Assembly (NCBI GenBank): GCA_963920575.1
Contig: OY986973.1
Coordinates: 5,001,054-5,065,053, forward strand
DNA: 64,000 bases
Source: Narthecium ossifragum
Lineage: Eukaryota; Streptophyta; Magnoliopsida; Dioscoreales; Nartheciaceae
Reading direction: 5' to 3'
Within the stretch, counting starts at the first letter, position 1, and every line of letters starts with the position of its first letter. Below the pieces are notes generated by a model. That model saw nothing but the letters and a program-made list of their open reading frames with translations. It was not told where the DNA came from and made no database searches. The translations under genes and the position numbers were made by a program. This document shows positions 11,801-23,503 of this stretch, one piece after another.

Positions 11801-14800
11801 GCAGATGCCTCTTGACATGATTTACCAAGGCCCTCTTCCAAAGACAGAACTTTGTCACGTAACATGGCCATCTCCTCCTATTGCGTCACATGAGAGCATC
11901 CTAGGTAGGTTAGAAATAACTAGCAGATATTGGACATAAGGAAAAATACAATGGATGACAATAGAGCAGAAGCTGACACAAATACATATCCCCGCAGCCA
12001 TTATGAACTGAAAGAATGGCCTTCTACACAAATATATGCGCACATGCATCTATATAAGTATGCAAATATACAAATACTCGTTAATCACACGCATAAGACA
12101 TAGTTCTCATGGTTTTTGTTCTTGTCTATAACTGTGACATAGGATACATGGCAGTCCCTAGGCACAAATAGATTTCATCCCACTCATATAAGGGCCAGCC
12201 CCTGTCATATGATCATCTTAGCAAGTTTCTAGGTAACTATCATTAATAACTCACGTTTATGTCGACCAAGCATTGCAGTATTAAATACTGACTTGAGGAT
12301 GAAACTGTAATGAAGAGTGGAATAGCTTTCTTAATAAACATGAGTTGCTACTCTACCATTAATTATCGTACTTTCCCATCTACGTTTCTCGTTATGTACG
12401 CGCGCTTTGACTTCTATTGATATTAGTTAATCACAAGCAAATTCTGCAACAGTTCACATCTATGTTCACCTTTGCCTACAAGTATGTGATGCTTGCCAGC
12501 TTTCATACAAGAGCTGCCTTCTAGGACACTGACTGCTACTCTGCGATAAAATACCCAAAGCACCTTTATTGTTTAAACTAAACCTAGAGAAGGTAAAATC
12601 TTGGCCTTTCTTGCAAAACTTAAGAAAATACTATGCAAAAAAATAAAGAGTAGTTTGAAACATCGGTTATGTCGTATGTCAGAAATCAAATGCAACTAGC
12701 AGAAAAATAAAGATTTGCTAGTTCATACATCAGCAACAAGGAAACAAGATCTAAAAACCTCTGTGATACAAGAACCTATCACGGTCCTGAACGAATGCAA
12801 AAATTCAATACGTCAAAAACCAGGAACTACTCTCAAAGTTTCCTTTACTTCGAAAGGTTGAAGGCAAAAGGAACAGATGTTACTCTTGAATGTAGAAATA
12901 AACATCTGTATCCCAAGGCAGAAGGCATTGAACTTAATAATCTAGTACTAGTTGTGATAACAAAACAAGAATTACCTGCAACGCAGCCCTTTCATCATTT
13001 TCAAGCCGTTCTCGGACACTATTATCCTGCAATGTGAAAGAACGAAGTAAAGCAGAATGACTTAATAAAAAAGGAATTTCGCCTATCTTTTCTCCCGACT
13101 CATTTAATCGCTTAAAATCCTTCTAAGCAGTTATGTGCATACATATTGCAGTGATGATAGTGCACCCAAGGATTGCAGTCCCGATGGTACGTGCCGAACT
13201 GGTGACCTGCCGGCACGGTGCGTACCACCCATAAGGCCCGGACAGGACCGGTACGCCCCCATGCTGGTCCTTTTCAAATTAACATGTAAATATTGTGTAG
13301 AATAACAGAAGTATGTGACAATTGTGTAAAATAACAGAAAAACAACTTCTTCTTTCCCTGTTTTTCCTTTTCCTTTCTTTCCCTATTTTTCCTTTTCTTT
13401 CCCTTCCTTTCCCGACTCCTACCTTCCCAGTTTTCCCCTTTTTTTCCCTCTTTTTCTCCCCTTCCCTGTTTTTCATTGTTCTTTCCCTTCCTTTCCCGAC
13501 TCCTATCTTCCCTGTTCTTCCCTTTTTTCTCTTTTTCTTCTTTTTCTTTCTGTATTTTTCCCTTTTCCTTTCTTTCTCTGTTTTTCCTTTTTCTTTCCCT
13601 TCCTTTCCCGGTACCTACCTTTTTTAATATTTTCCCATATACATACCGGCCGAAACCGGTAAATATCACTGTATGCCGGTCATAAAGTTTCAACCGGCTC
13701 CAAGCGGGTCTCCCACGAACCCGACACGGGGGGCATTACCGACCTGATAGAGCCTATCGGGTCGATAGATACTGCCAGGTGCGGTACATACCGGGCGGTA
13801 CATCAATCCATGGTTGCACCAATGGTGGTTGGTTTTCTGTAATCAATGGTATAATTTTAATTTTTGCCTAATCACTGTGACTCACAGGTAACAGCAATAA
13901 AGTCTCCACGCGCCCTACAAATGTGATTGTCGAAATACAATGGATTGACCTTTTGGTTGTTGCATCAGAGCACTTCATAACTATTAATGAAACTAATTTT
14001 CCCGATGAATCGCCAGAATGAAAATTTGCCTTTATCTTTCTTATAGTATATTTTGTTAATGACGTGGCAAAAGACTACCAATAATCCACTTGATGTTGCT
14101 TCATCCTAATCCCGGAATGTATAAGCTAAATCCTGGTTATCTTGAAAAGAATATGCAAATATCAAGCGTAGACGATCAAAAAGCAATTTGCTAAGTTTTT
14201 GAGAATAAGAAAGGGTAACTTGTAAAGGTACACTAGCAGTTACAGCAATAGCAGAAAGGCAAGTACTCGGAGTCTCAGACATAGTTCTTTCCCTGTAAAC
14301 CAACTTATTACATGCATAAAGTTGAGATCTTTATTGTTGTACAGAAAACGAAAATAATGGTCCAAAAGACATGTGAGACATGTGGTGGCGTAACATACCT
14401 TATTAGAAGAGTTTTTAAGCTGGCCATTTGGGGAAGTTATTAAGTACGGTGTTTGATCAGCAACCTTTGACCCACGCCCCCTACTTGTTAAAGACCGACC
14501 CCTGCCCCGCCCTTGCTTCTTCCTATGTGTATCATCAATGTGTGGCCTTATATCTGCCGCTTCCGCTACCTTTATCTTTTCATCTATTTCTACCTGAGCA
14601 TTGCTCACTAGTAAACAATTTTGACAAATAGCACACACTGCAGAGTACCAAGAATAACAAAGAACAAAGTGCACAAAACCGAGAAGTGGAGATTAAGGTA
14701 AAAATGGCGAGTTGTTAGAACTTTAAAAGCAGACAAACCCTGTCAAGGGGGTTAAAGGAAAGAGGTAGTGTGATATGTAAATAATTAGGTGCTAATTTAT

Positions 14801-17657
14801 TAGTGCTAAGAAAAATTTAACCAAAATAAGCAACATCAAAACATTAGTGATGGCTCTCTTCATTTGCGTTTTGATAAAAAGAAAGTAAGTGTGAAACTAA
14901 AGATGAATGCCATACAATGGTTCATATGTTAAAACATAGTGGTTGGAAATTTAAGTGCATGCGTTGGGAAAAAAATGAATGCATACTCAACAAATTGAAA
15001 AAGGAAAGTTTTGAGGGATACACAATATTGTAATGGAAACCAATGAAGGAGTACCATTTCAATGTGAAAGAAATTGTTGCCTGTATGGAATTAATTGACA
15101 AAGAGAAGTTGTTCCCTAATTTCATTATATATAAACTTCAGCGTCACTGGTGGTAAAGAAGAACTGAAACATTCTCTGGTTGAGGAAACAGATGTTTTGC
15201 GATTCTGATTCAAAGCACATCTTATTGTCCAGTCCACACAATGCCGTGATTTAAAACAAGTCGACTTTGCATGTGAATGATTGTCTTTTGTAATCCCCTA
15301 CAATACATATCCTATGGTGACAGATCTTGGATGTATTCGTCATGCATTCAATAACTATTATATAGAATGCACTATTATCTGTTGGGATGGTAGGCTAACC
15401 ACCGGTTGTGCTTCCCAATAGTTAACAGATGTTCAAATGGGGAATTAGATAAATTCCTAAAACATGCTTACAAGTCTTAATGAAATGTGCAAGACACACG
15501 CCTTAGACTGTAGAAGTGTTGTCAAGCAACATCCTAAAAAAACTACAAAACCATGGGTGAGCACATCTCAAATGGACGACTAATCAAGTTCTCAACGAAG
15601 ACATCATAAAATTATCAAAGCCAACTAATGAATAACATTTCTTTTATTGGTCTCCTTTCCAAATGACTTGCGATACAAGTGCATGTAAAAGTAATCAATA
15701 AGCAAAGCTGGGACTCAACTTTTGGTTTGTCAACAAGCTCAAGTTAGACTGTTTTGGCAACTGCATAAGCTAACTTAAGATAGCTCAGGTAGGTCCAAAG
15801 AGATTCTTAATCTAATTAGGATCCAGTATAAATGATACTTTGTCCACTGAGCAAAATACTGTCATTAAATTTTGATCTAAAAGGGAAAGGACAATACACT
15901 TTAGGCCTCAGAAAGAATGCCCCGTCAGATGAAATTCTTTTTTTCTTTGATAGTCCATAGAAAAGTATCGAATATCCTGACACTAATGGTTGGGCTAATT
16001 AGGTTCCATTTAATCTTCATATATCTTGATTTATAGCTTCAAATGACTTAGATTGTCGAGACAGACTTGATATAGAGGAAATGGGCCCCAATTAGAATAT
16101 AGAATGGCTGAGGAGAGCATCGTAATAACATACCACACCCATATGCGTAACACATTCTACATATAGTAAGCGTGCTGGAATATTTGACAAAGGCTTGAAA
16201 CAAAAGCCTACAAAGACATAATGTATGGCAGTTCAAACCTTAGTAGTTCAATGATTAGATATACATGCTTAATCCAAGTATGTACCTTCAAGTATCAATG
16301 AGCCTATCTAGTTCTAGTGAGACCAAGATAAGTTGCACACAGCTTGTATATTTTAGTTGCGAGTAAAGTAAATTTACAGCAGATGATCAAGCATCCATTC
16401 ATAACCATAGACACCAGCTCTTACACCAAGTTTAGTAGATGTTCAGCTAATACTATAACTTGTCCAGACAATGGGGACACCAGATGCACTTGGTATCACA
16501 TCATCAATCCCTAGCAATGCATGTTTCAATCTCAATGCATCGGCTTGAGCATATTTAATTATACATAATCCATGTGAAAAGGGAGTATGTTAGCAGCATT
16601 GTTAAAGTTTGATTGTGGGTCAATTCAAAACAAGCCGGAAAAATGTACAACTATTACATCGTGTAATTCAACCCAGGTCATTCTTAGAAACGATCAAACA
16701 TGAATGCCAGAACCTAGTTAATAACCACATTGAACCAACAGGAAGTACTGATTTCTATAAGCATCATCTCCTGTAAAGTAAACTTTTAATGGGAAGGTCC
16801 ACCAAATTTAATCATGCTGAACCTGAACTCAACAACACTGAATGCCTTACAGCTGGGATGTAGGAGTCACTGTCTGAGATCACATATAGAAATGATCTAT
16901 TTTAGCGGCCATATATAAAGACGCACCTTGGACCGTTGAAGGGAGTTAATGTCACTGTCTCTGTCTCTCTCACGCTTCCGAGTATTAGCCAGGATCAAAA
17001 ACTCCCCGCCAGTCTGGATAAGCAAAAGCATTCAAGTTATGAACCAAAATAAAGCTATTCATCACATAACCAAGAACAAAAACTACAAAATGGCACAATG
17101 ACGTTATTCACGTTGGTCAAGTCATGCTTGCAGGTGTATTGATATTCCAAGTTGCAATGGAATTAACAAGTGGACACAATTGTCCCATTACCGTTGCATG
17201 TCCAATTCATGTTCAAAAGTTAAGACCACAACCAAAATTTGGACTAATGCAAACCTAGTATCAACAAAACTCAATGAAAAGAGGGACAATAATTCCACAC
17301 GATTCGATACCAGACAATGTTGGACATATCATGCAGCGACAATCTTACTTCGAGAACGAAACATCATGATTTTCCAAGAAACTATCAAACTCTGAATCAC
17401 GAAAATACTATCCACAAAAGTGATCATAGTGGCTGGAAAAAGGAACCCACATCGTCCTCGGAGTCGCTGGACGATGTCCCAGGCAGCTCCTCGGGAGCAA
17501 ACTTCACCGGAGGAGTCGGCTGCCGCGATGACGATTGCGACGGAGACGACGTGCTCTTCCCCGCCATCCGAGCCTCCAGCTTAGCCAGCTTGGTCGGCAG
17601 CGAGGGATTCGAAGAGTTGGAATTCGAGGACAGATGCATGAATACATCGTCCGACAT
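2864..17657 (-). CDS. TSL: TOUSLED-like serine/threonine protein kinase (16 exons)
   Basis: A nuclear Ser/Thr kinase of the TOUSLED/TLK family, which is known to phosphorylate chromatin-assembly factors such as ASF1. Exons in transcript order: 17657-17451, 17013-16927, 14593-14399, 13026-12976, 11877-11770, 11683-11639, 10268-10156, 9379-9313, 8480-8414, 6909-6812, 6654-6475, 6331-6121, 5716-5452, 4520-4466, 3513-3352, 2959-2864. Phases join without a break to give 668 aa, close to the family's roughly 690. The protein starts [11 protein letters not shown], as TSL proteins do. The middle is charged and coiled-coil-like, with a GRGRGR stretch near residue 120. The kinase domain runs from about residue 387 to near the C-terminus: [12 protein letters not shown] loop, VACK lysine, HYDLKPGN catalytic loop near residue 518 (HYD instead of HRD, as in TLKs), ITDFG, and a tail ending YAKR. 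One intron has a GC donor next to 6475. Large introns hold repeats. The start is supported by family similarity of the N-terminus. Confidence 0.95.
13166..13822. repeat. Foldback-like repeat with pyrimidine-rich minisatellite in a TSL intron
   Basis: The segment lies in the kinase intron between exons 3 and 4. Its ends are roughly inverted (GCACCCAAGGATTG and, reversed, GCAACCATGGATTG), next to GGTACGTGCC/GGTACATACC-type GC-rich blocks. The core, about 13340-13620, is almost pure pyrimidine on the plus strand and contains three imperfect copies of CTTTCCCTTCCTTTCCC. The left part and the pyrimidine core are also present at about 20715-21206. Confidence 0.55.
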
Positions 17658-18207
17658 TGCTCCAACGCCACAAACAACCCAAGAACCCAAACAAGAAACC
17701 CCTGATCCAGGCCGACAGCAAGACGAAGCTAACTTCTCTGGAGAATTCTATCGAAAAGTTCACATCGCGTGGCCATTTATTAGGGAGTCGGGTTACGAAA
17801 AGAGCGAGAGAGAGGAGAGGGAAAGCCCAGCCAGAGGAGGGAGTGATATAAAGAAAGAAAGAATGGTTCTTTGACTGTAAAATGACTTGAAGAATTGAGA
17901 AGAGAGAGGTCAATGGCTTGGGTTACAATTAGATGGGTCTACCAGAGAGAGAGCTTTGAGGGCGATGATGTGGAGGTGAGGACAAGAGGCATGGTTGGGA
18001 AATTGGAAATGGGTTTTGTGTTGAGATGGGTTTGAGATTTGGGGGTGGGTTCGGGTTTGTGGAATTGAGGGTTTTCTTCGATGTGGTTTATTGTATTGGT
18101 TGGGGGAAGAATGTTTGTTTGCATTTTCCAATAAAACTCAATTGAATGATAATCAAAATATAAGGGCGAAAATGTTATTCTGTGACTTCGTTAAAGGATG
18201 CACTACA
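17658..18207. promoter_or_regulatory. Upstream region of the TOUSLED-like gene
   Basis: This lies directly upstream of the minus-strand start codon at 17655-17657. On the minus strand it is pyrimidine-rich (TCTCTCTC runs near 17810-17960), as many plant 5' leader regions are. I see no convincing TATA box. It is listed as a promoter by position only. Confidence 0.35.
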
Positions 18208-18674
18208 ACTATTAGGAGATTTTAATCCGCACCACAATTTGGACTCATCACATCACACCCCAACCCAACTTTTAAAGCATGCTAAATTGCTCATCACACA
18301 ACACCATATTCTGAATCTTATTCAAACCGTCCTTAACACCACACCACATCACATTACCTAAACTACCCTAACTCAGCATTGAACGGAGAAGCCTCCACTT
18401 CGACAAACGGCAACCAAAGTCCCCTTCTCTGACGAGTGGTTCTCCTCTTCTTCGGCAAACGACAATTGAAGTCCTTCCTCTCCAACAATCAGCCAATAAC
18501 TCCACCTCTATGCAAGAGATATCCATACCTAAACTTAGACCTTGTGAAATTCACCCAAATTTGCGTTTTTATCACCTACATTTAACATATGGTATTGCAA
18601 ATATTTTATTTTAACCCAAAAAAGCTCATTTTCTCACCGGATTTGGAGTTTGCTCAACGTTTTTATCAATGAGT

Positions 18675-18990
18675 TTCTGCACATATCGATAGCTATATAC
18701 CGATTGGTTGATCGAGTCCATCGGTTGATCTAATCTATCGGTACGATTCTACCGATGGACTCGATCAACCAATCGGTATATAACTATCGATTGAATCATC
18801 AGTGCAATAGTAAAGGTGGTAGTAAAACAACTTACCAACAAAACAACAACTTGATCGACAAAACAATAACTTGATCGGTAGTATACTACCGATAGTCCAC
18901 CAATAGTTAACTACCGATAATGTTTCAAATTAATTGGTATCGTGTACCGATGGGTTGTACATGTATGTCGGTCTAGTACTACTGATTAGG
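18675..18990. repeat. Foldback element F3 (ATCGGTA palindrome family)
   Basis: It contains paired blocks ATATACCGATTGGTTGATC and GATCAACCAATCGGTATAT, plus several ACCGATAG/ATCGGTA units. This is the same vocabulary as the elements near 452-743 and 32640-32893. It sits about 1 kb upstream of the kinase start, inside the MULE-end cluster. The ends are approximate. Confidence 0.5.
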
Positions 18991-19196
18991 TCCGGAAACG
19001 GCAAAAAAAAAATACTACGAACTACCATGAGAATGGGGAGTGTTGGGAGGATGAAGAATAGGACAAAAGTGAGGGATATGGGAAAGAACAATGTGGTTAA
19101 GGGGGTTAGGGGAGATGATAGTCAAGAAGAGACAAGAGTTAGAGAAAATGGAGGTGGTTTAGGTTGGAGAAGACGATGGATTTAGCTTGAAGGAAA

Positions 19197-19396
19197 NNNN
19201 NNNNNNNNNNNNNNNNNNNNNNNNNNNNNNNNNNNNNNNNNNNNNNNNNNNNNNNNNNNNNNNNNNNNNNNNNNNNNNNNNNNNNNNNNNNNNNNNNNNN
19301 NNNNNNNNNNNNNNNNNNNNNNNNNNNNNNNNNNNNNNNNNNNNNNNNNNNNNNNNNNNNNNNNNNNNNNNNNNNNNNNNNNNNNNNNNNNNNNNN
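19197..19396. other. Assembly gap (200 N)
   Basis: Exactly 200 N, so it is probably a placeholder of arbitrary length. It falls among MULE-type repeats. Confidence 0.99.
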
Positions 19397-20419
19397 AAAA
19401 AATCTGGGATGTGGTGTGTTGAGTCCAATTCATTGTGCAGATAGCCGCACCCTATGAAAAATTGTATTTGAAATGTGGTGCAGCAAGTCCAAATTATGGT
19501 GCAGATAAAACTTCCCTAGACATTACTAATAACACCACAATTTAGTAAAAAATTGTCTAAAATATCTTTTTTTTCATCCCGCATACCACACCATCATCTC
19601 CACCACTACATGACCACCACCACCACTACCACCAACATCATCATCGCCGCCACCACCTGCCGCCTTCAGCTCCCACCATACCACCACCATCATCTTCTCC
19701 ACTACAACCACTGCCATGCATTGCCATGACTACCACCATGACCATCATCGTCTCCATTAGACCATGACAACCACCACCATCATCTCCACCATAGCCGTCG
19801 TCTCTGTCCCCACAATCCTTTGCGTCACTACCACCTCCGCTATCGTCCACCACCTCTGCTGCCAATCCCCGACACCACCACAATCACTACTAGTTTGAGA
19901 AGAAAGGGGAAGAAAGCGATGGTGGGGTGTTTTTGGTATTAATTAAGTATTGTGGCGTGTTACATAAAAATTGTGGTGTGTTTAGAATCATCATTTTGTT
20001 AATCGAGTTAGAAATTGATCAAACTAATCATGTAAACAAGAGAGATATAGAAACAAAAGGTATATTTATTTGAAATAGTATGTACAATAATTAAGATTTT
20101 AGATGGATATTTACATAATAATATCATATCTAAAAATAGGGATTTTTACATATCGCCACCTACATTTTAGCGATTTTGCATAAATCCACCTACATTTTCG
20201 TTTATTACGTCACGGTACCTTTATTATTCTTTAATTTGCAAAAACCACCTTCTTTTAGGGTTCGTTTGATGGCGTTATCTTTGATCGACTAATCATGGTT
20301 AACTTGACCTAAACGAGCAAGTAGCAAACAAAAATATCATTTCGGATTCGGATGATGGATATTAAACCAGAAATCCAATAGGTTACAATGGAGGACCCTC
20401 GAAACCCTTAGCCTTATAA

Positions 20420-21206
20420 TGTAGAAATAAACATATGTATCCCAAAGCAGAAAGCATTGAACTTAATAATCTAGTACTAGTTGTGATAACAAAACAAGGA
20501 TTACCTGCAAGGCAGCCCTTTCATCATTTTCAAGCCGTTCTCGGACGCTATTATCCTGCAATGTGAAAGAACGAAGTAAAGCAGAATGACTTAATAAAAA
20601 AGGAATTTTGCCTATCTTTTCTCCCAACTCATTTAATCGCTTAAAATCCTTCTAAGCAGTCATGTGCATACATATTTCAGTGATGATACTGCATGTACCA
20701 CTATCATCATACTTGCACCCAAGGATTGCAGTCCCGATGGTACGCGCCGAACCGGTGACCTGCTGGCACGGCACGTACCATCCATAAGGCCCGAACAGGA
20801 TTGGTACGCCCCCATGCCAGTCCTTTTTGAAATTAACATGTAAATATTGTGTAGAATAACAGAAAAATGTAGCAATTGTGTAAAATAACATAAAAGCAAC
20901 TTCTTCTTTCCCTGTTTTTCCTTTTCCTTTCTTTCCCTACTTTTCCTTTTTCTGTCCCTTCCTTTCCCGACTCCTACCTTCCCAATTTTCTCCCTTTTCC
21001 CCTCTTTTTCTCCCCCTTCCCTGTTTTTCATTTTTCTTTCCCTTCCTTTCCCGACTCCTATCTTACTTGTTCTTCCTTTTTTTCTCCTTTTCTTCTTTTT
21101 CTTTCCGTATTTTTCCTTTTCCTTTCTTTCTATGTTTTTCCTTTTTCTTTCCCTTCCTTTCCTGGCACCTACCTTTTTAAATATTTTCCCATATACGTAC
21201 CGGCCC
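20420..21206 (-). repeat. Second copy of a TSL intron-exon-intron segment
   Basis: This matches about 12891-13651 in the same orientation over some 770 bp: kinase intron 4, the whole of exon 4, and part of intron 3 including the pyrimidine minisatellite. The exon copy lies at 20505-20555 with both splice sites intact. It encodes the same 17 residues ([17 protein letters not shown]), with two synonymous base changes. The copy also has an extra stretch of about 25 bp near 20690. It lies about 2.8 kb upstream of the kinase start codon, so it is unlikely to be part of the gene. Confidence 0.85.
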
Positions 21207-21811
21207 AAACAGACACAATGGAATCAAAGAAGATGGTGCAGTTGTTGAAACTAACAATGATCGTGGATGCGGTTGAATCAACCGTTTGCATGGGACACGT
21301 GGCAATCAAAGGAACATAACTATCCCAATTGCAATTAAAGCCTAATATGTGGAAGATCACCGCAGAGCTCTCTCTAGCAACCCAAAGAGCAAAGCAAGAC
21401 TCTTGGCAGTAGGCTTAGCCACTGTTATTGTATCTTAGATTTAGGTCTTTCACAGGTCCTCCATGCACGCAAGTCCGCCCTGCACCCTTGTATCACAGGT
21501 CTGCCCTGTGTTCTTGTAACTTACTCGTACTCACGTACAAGTAAGTCATTTCGTCATAACTGTCACCGGTGTCGTTTTTGCAATTAATAATATATAATCA
21601 TTTCGACAGAGCGGATTTCGGTGTCGTTAGAGTAAATTTGTTTGTTTTTGTTCCATTGCAATTAACTCACTTTCATCCCATTTCTATTCGCGGCCTTAAC
21701 ACCCTCTCTCGTTTTCGAGGATGTTGGATAATGTATGTCTCTGATCCATCACGATTTGTTGTTTGCCGAAAGCCAGTCAATTTCGCGCGCGAACAATATG
21801 ATGAACATATT
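21207..21811. other. Unassigned sequence before the MATE fragment
   Basis: An open frame continues from 21569 into the MATE fragment, but its N-terminal part does not look like any MATE N-terminus. The stretch near 21440-21545 repeats short TCCGCCCTG/TCTGCCCTG phrases. No gene is called here. Confidence 0.4.
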
Positions 21812-23456
21812 GGGATGGCAAGTGGACTGGAGACCTTATGTGGGCAAGCCTATGGAGCTCAACAATACCAAAAGATAGGAATTCAAACACATGCAGTCAT
21901 CGTCTCTCTTGTCTTAGTTTGTCTTCCCATTTCTCTTCTATGGGTCTACCTGAGAGAACTGCTTGTCTTCGTTGGCCAGGACCCATAGATCTCTTTTGAA
22001 GCAGGGAAATATGCAATCTACATGATTCCTGACTTGTTTGCCTATGTCGTTGGCCAACCTTTGACAAAGTTTTTTGCAGTCTCAAAGTCTAATTGTTCCA
22101 ATGCTTCTAAGCTTTATTGCAACCATTTGCTTGCACATTCCTCTGTGCTGGGTGTTGGTCTTCAATTCTGGATTAGGCAATGTAGGGGCTTCTTTATCTC
22201 TTAGTATATCATATTGGCTGAATATGATCATACTTGGATTGTACATAAGCAACTCAGTGTCATACAAGGGGACTCGTGTCCCTTTTTCAAGGGAGGCATT
22301 TAGAGGGATCAATGAGTTCTTAAGGTTGGCAATTCCATCTACACTAATGATATGGTAATCACTAATCAGTATTGTATGACTCACTGTTTCTTAGGTTCTG
22401 TTTTTGTAAAATAAAAATATGGTCATTGTTACTCTTTGGTTGTTGATTCTAGTCTTGAATGGTGGTCCTTTGAGTTGTTGATCCTGTTCTCTGGGCTCCT
22501 ACCCAATCCAAAGTTGGAAACTTCGGTACTTTCGATATGGTAAGGAACAGTAATCAGTTCTAAGGTGTTCAAGTAATTTATCTCAGTTCATTCTTGTAAT
22601 CATGTTCAACCTCACTAGCGTCGTAATGCTCTATACAATACCATATGAGCTTGGTGCAGCTGCAAGGTGCTCCTTCAATTTGATGCCTTCTAATGAATCT
22701 AGTACTTATATATAAATCAACGCTCAAAAATGATGAGTGTATTGTTTTCTTTGCATAGCACAAGGGTATCAAATGAATTAGGAGCCGGAAACCCAATTGT
22801 TTGGTTGAGGGTTAAGAATGGGGTTAGGGTTAGGGTTAAATGGGGTCCGCCATTTTTTCTCCTTTCCACCTACCACCTTCCTATCTACTTTTTCAATCAT
22901 TCTTTCATCATTACACTTACCCTTATCCCTATTCCTTCCCTTACCCCCATTCTTAACCCCCAACCAAACGCAGGACCAGCGGTATACGTTATCTTGTGTA
23001 TTGCAGTGACTGAGGCTATTGTTGTGAGTGTGACAGTGTTTGCCATGCGGTATGTGTGGGGTTATGCCTTCAGCAATGAGAAAGAGGTCATAGATTATGT
23101 CTCTGAAATGGCACTCCCCCTTTGCATTTTAGTGATAACAGATTTTCTACAGGGAGTTCTCTCAGGTTAGTGTCATTACTCAAACCTTAACTTCTATGTC
23201 AAGGTCTAGCTCAGAATGAAGATGATATGATCATGTGTTCTTATCTCCAGGCATTGCTAGAGGGTGTGGTTGGCAGCAAATAGGTGCCTATGTCAACCTT
23301 GGAGCATTTTATCTTGCTGGGATTCCACTTGCATTGGTATTGGGTTTTGTATTTCACAATGGAGGGAAAGGCGTTTGGATTGGTATGTTAGGTGGATTTA
23401 CAATTCAGATGATCCTTCTTTCCCTAATAACATGGTTTACAAATTGGCGTCAACAG
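21812..23456 (+). pseudogene. MATE (DETOXIFICATION) efflux transporter pseudogene
   Basis: MATE proteins are 12-helix membrane antiporters that export or sequester metabolites. Fragments in order: 21812-22354 (GMASGLETLCGQAYGAQQY, the family hallmark), 22453-22539 ([19 protein letters not shown]), 22610-22666, 22759-23165 (TRVSNELGAGNP), 23251-23456 (RGCGWQQIGAYVNLGAFYL). Defects are visible. The first two transmembrane segments and the start are missing. A TAG stop lies at 21986-21988 after VFVGQDP. An extra base near 22076 shifts the frame. The acceptor before 22610 reads AA instead of AG. A 171-bp inverted-repeat insertion splits the GNP/AGPAV site. The last exon was not found, and a LINE lies beyond 23503. 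A sequencing error could explain one defect but not all. Confidence 0.85.
22799..22969. mobile_element. 171-bp MITE-like insertion inside a MATE exon
   Basis: The ends are near-perfect inverted repeats of about 30 bp, starting GTTTGGTTG[A/G]GGGTTAAG on both sides. The left arm contains GGGTTAGGGTTAGGG, which looks like telomere repeat. It interrupts the conserved GNP...AGPAV coding stretch. With the three bases before it, the inserted length is a multiple of three, and no stop occurs, so the exon frame runs through it. No target duplication is apparent. Confidence 0.75.
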
Positions 23457-23503
23457 GTTTGTTCTTTGATTCTCTGTTTTATCATCACATGCATTCTATA
23501 TGG

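Larger units (their letters stand above)
18208..19990. mobile_element. Cluster of MULE-like terminal inverted repeats
   Basis: Several ends share the pattern ATCCGCACCACAATTTGGAC...ACACACCAC, forward near 18222 and inverted near 19400-19455 (ending AGATAGCCGCACC) and 19470-19520 (GTCCAAATTATGGTGCAGAT). More distant versions occur near 19525 and 19950-19990. These ends resemble the complete MULE at 34599-37455. The stretch 19560-19890 is a CCACCA-rich simple sequence. A 200-base gap interrupts the cluster, and no clear target duplication was found, so the number of elements is uncertain. Confidence 0.45.

Noticed and set aside
13274..13693. 139-codon frame rich in KGKNREKEE-type residues
   Set aside because: It is the complement of the intronic pyrimidine minisatellite, and all frames of that tract look open and low-complexity.
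17317..17874. 185-codon plus-strand frame near the kinase start
   Set aside because: It is the reverse complement of kinase exon 1 and its leader; the minus strand has the family match.
19560..19890. CCACCA-rich stretch read as a Gly/Asp-rich protein on the minus strand
   Set aside because: A trinucleotide-like simple sequence inside a transposon cluster; the frame is open by composition only.
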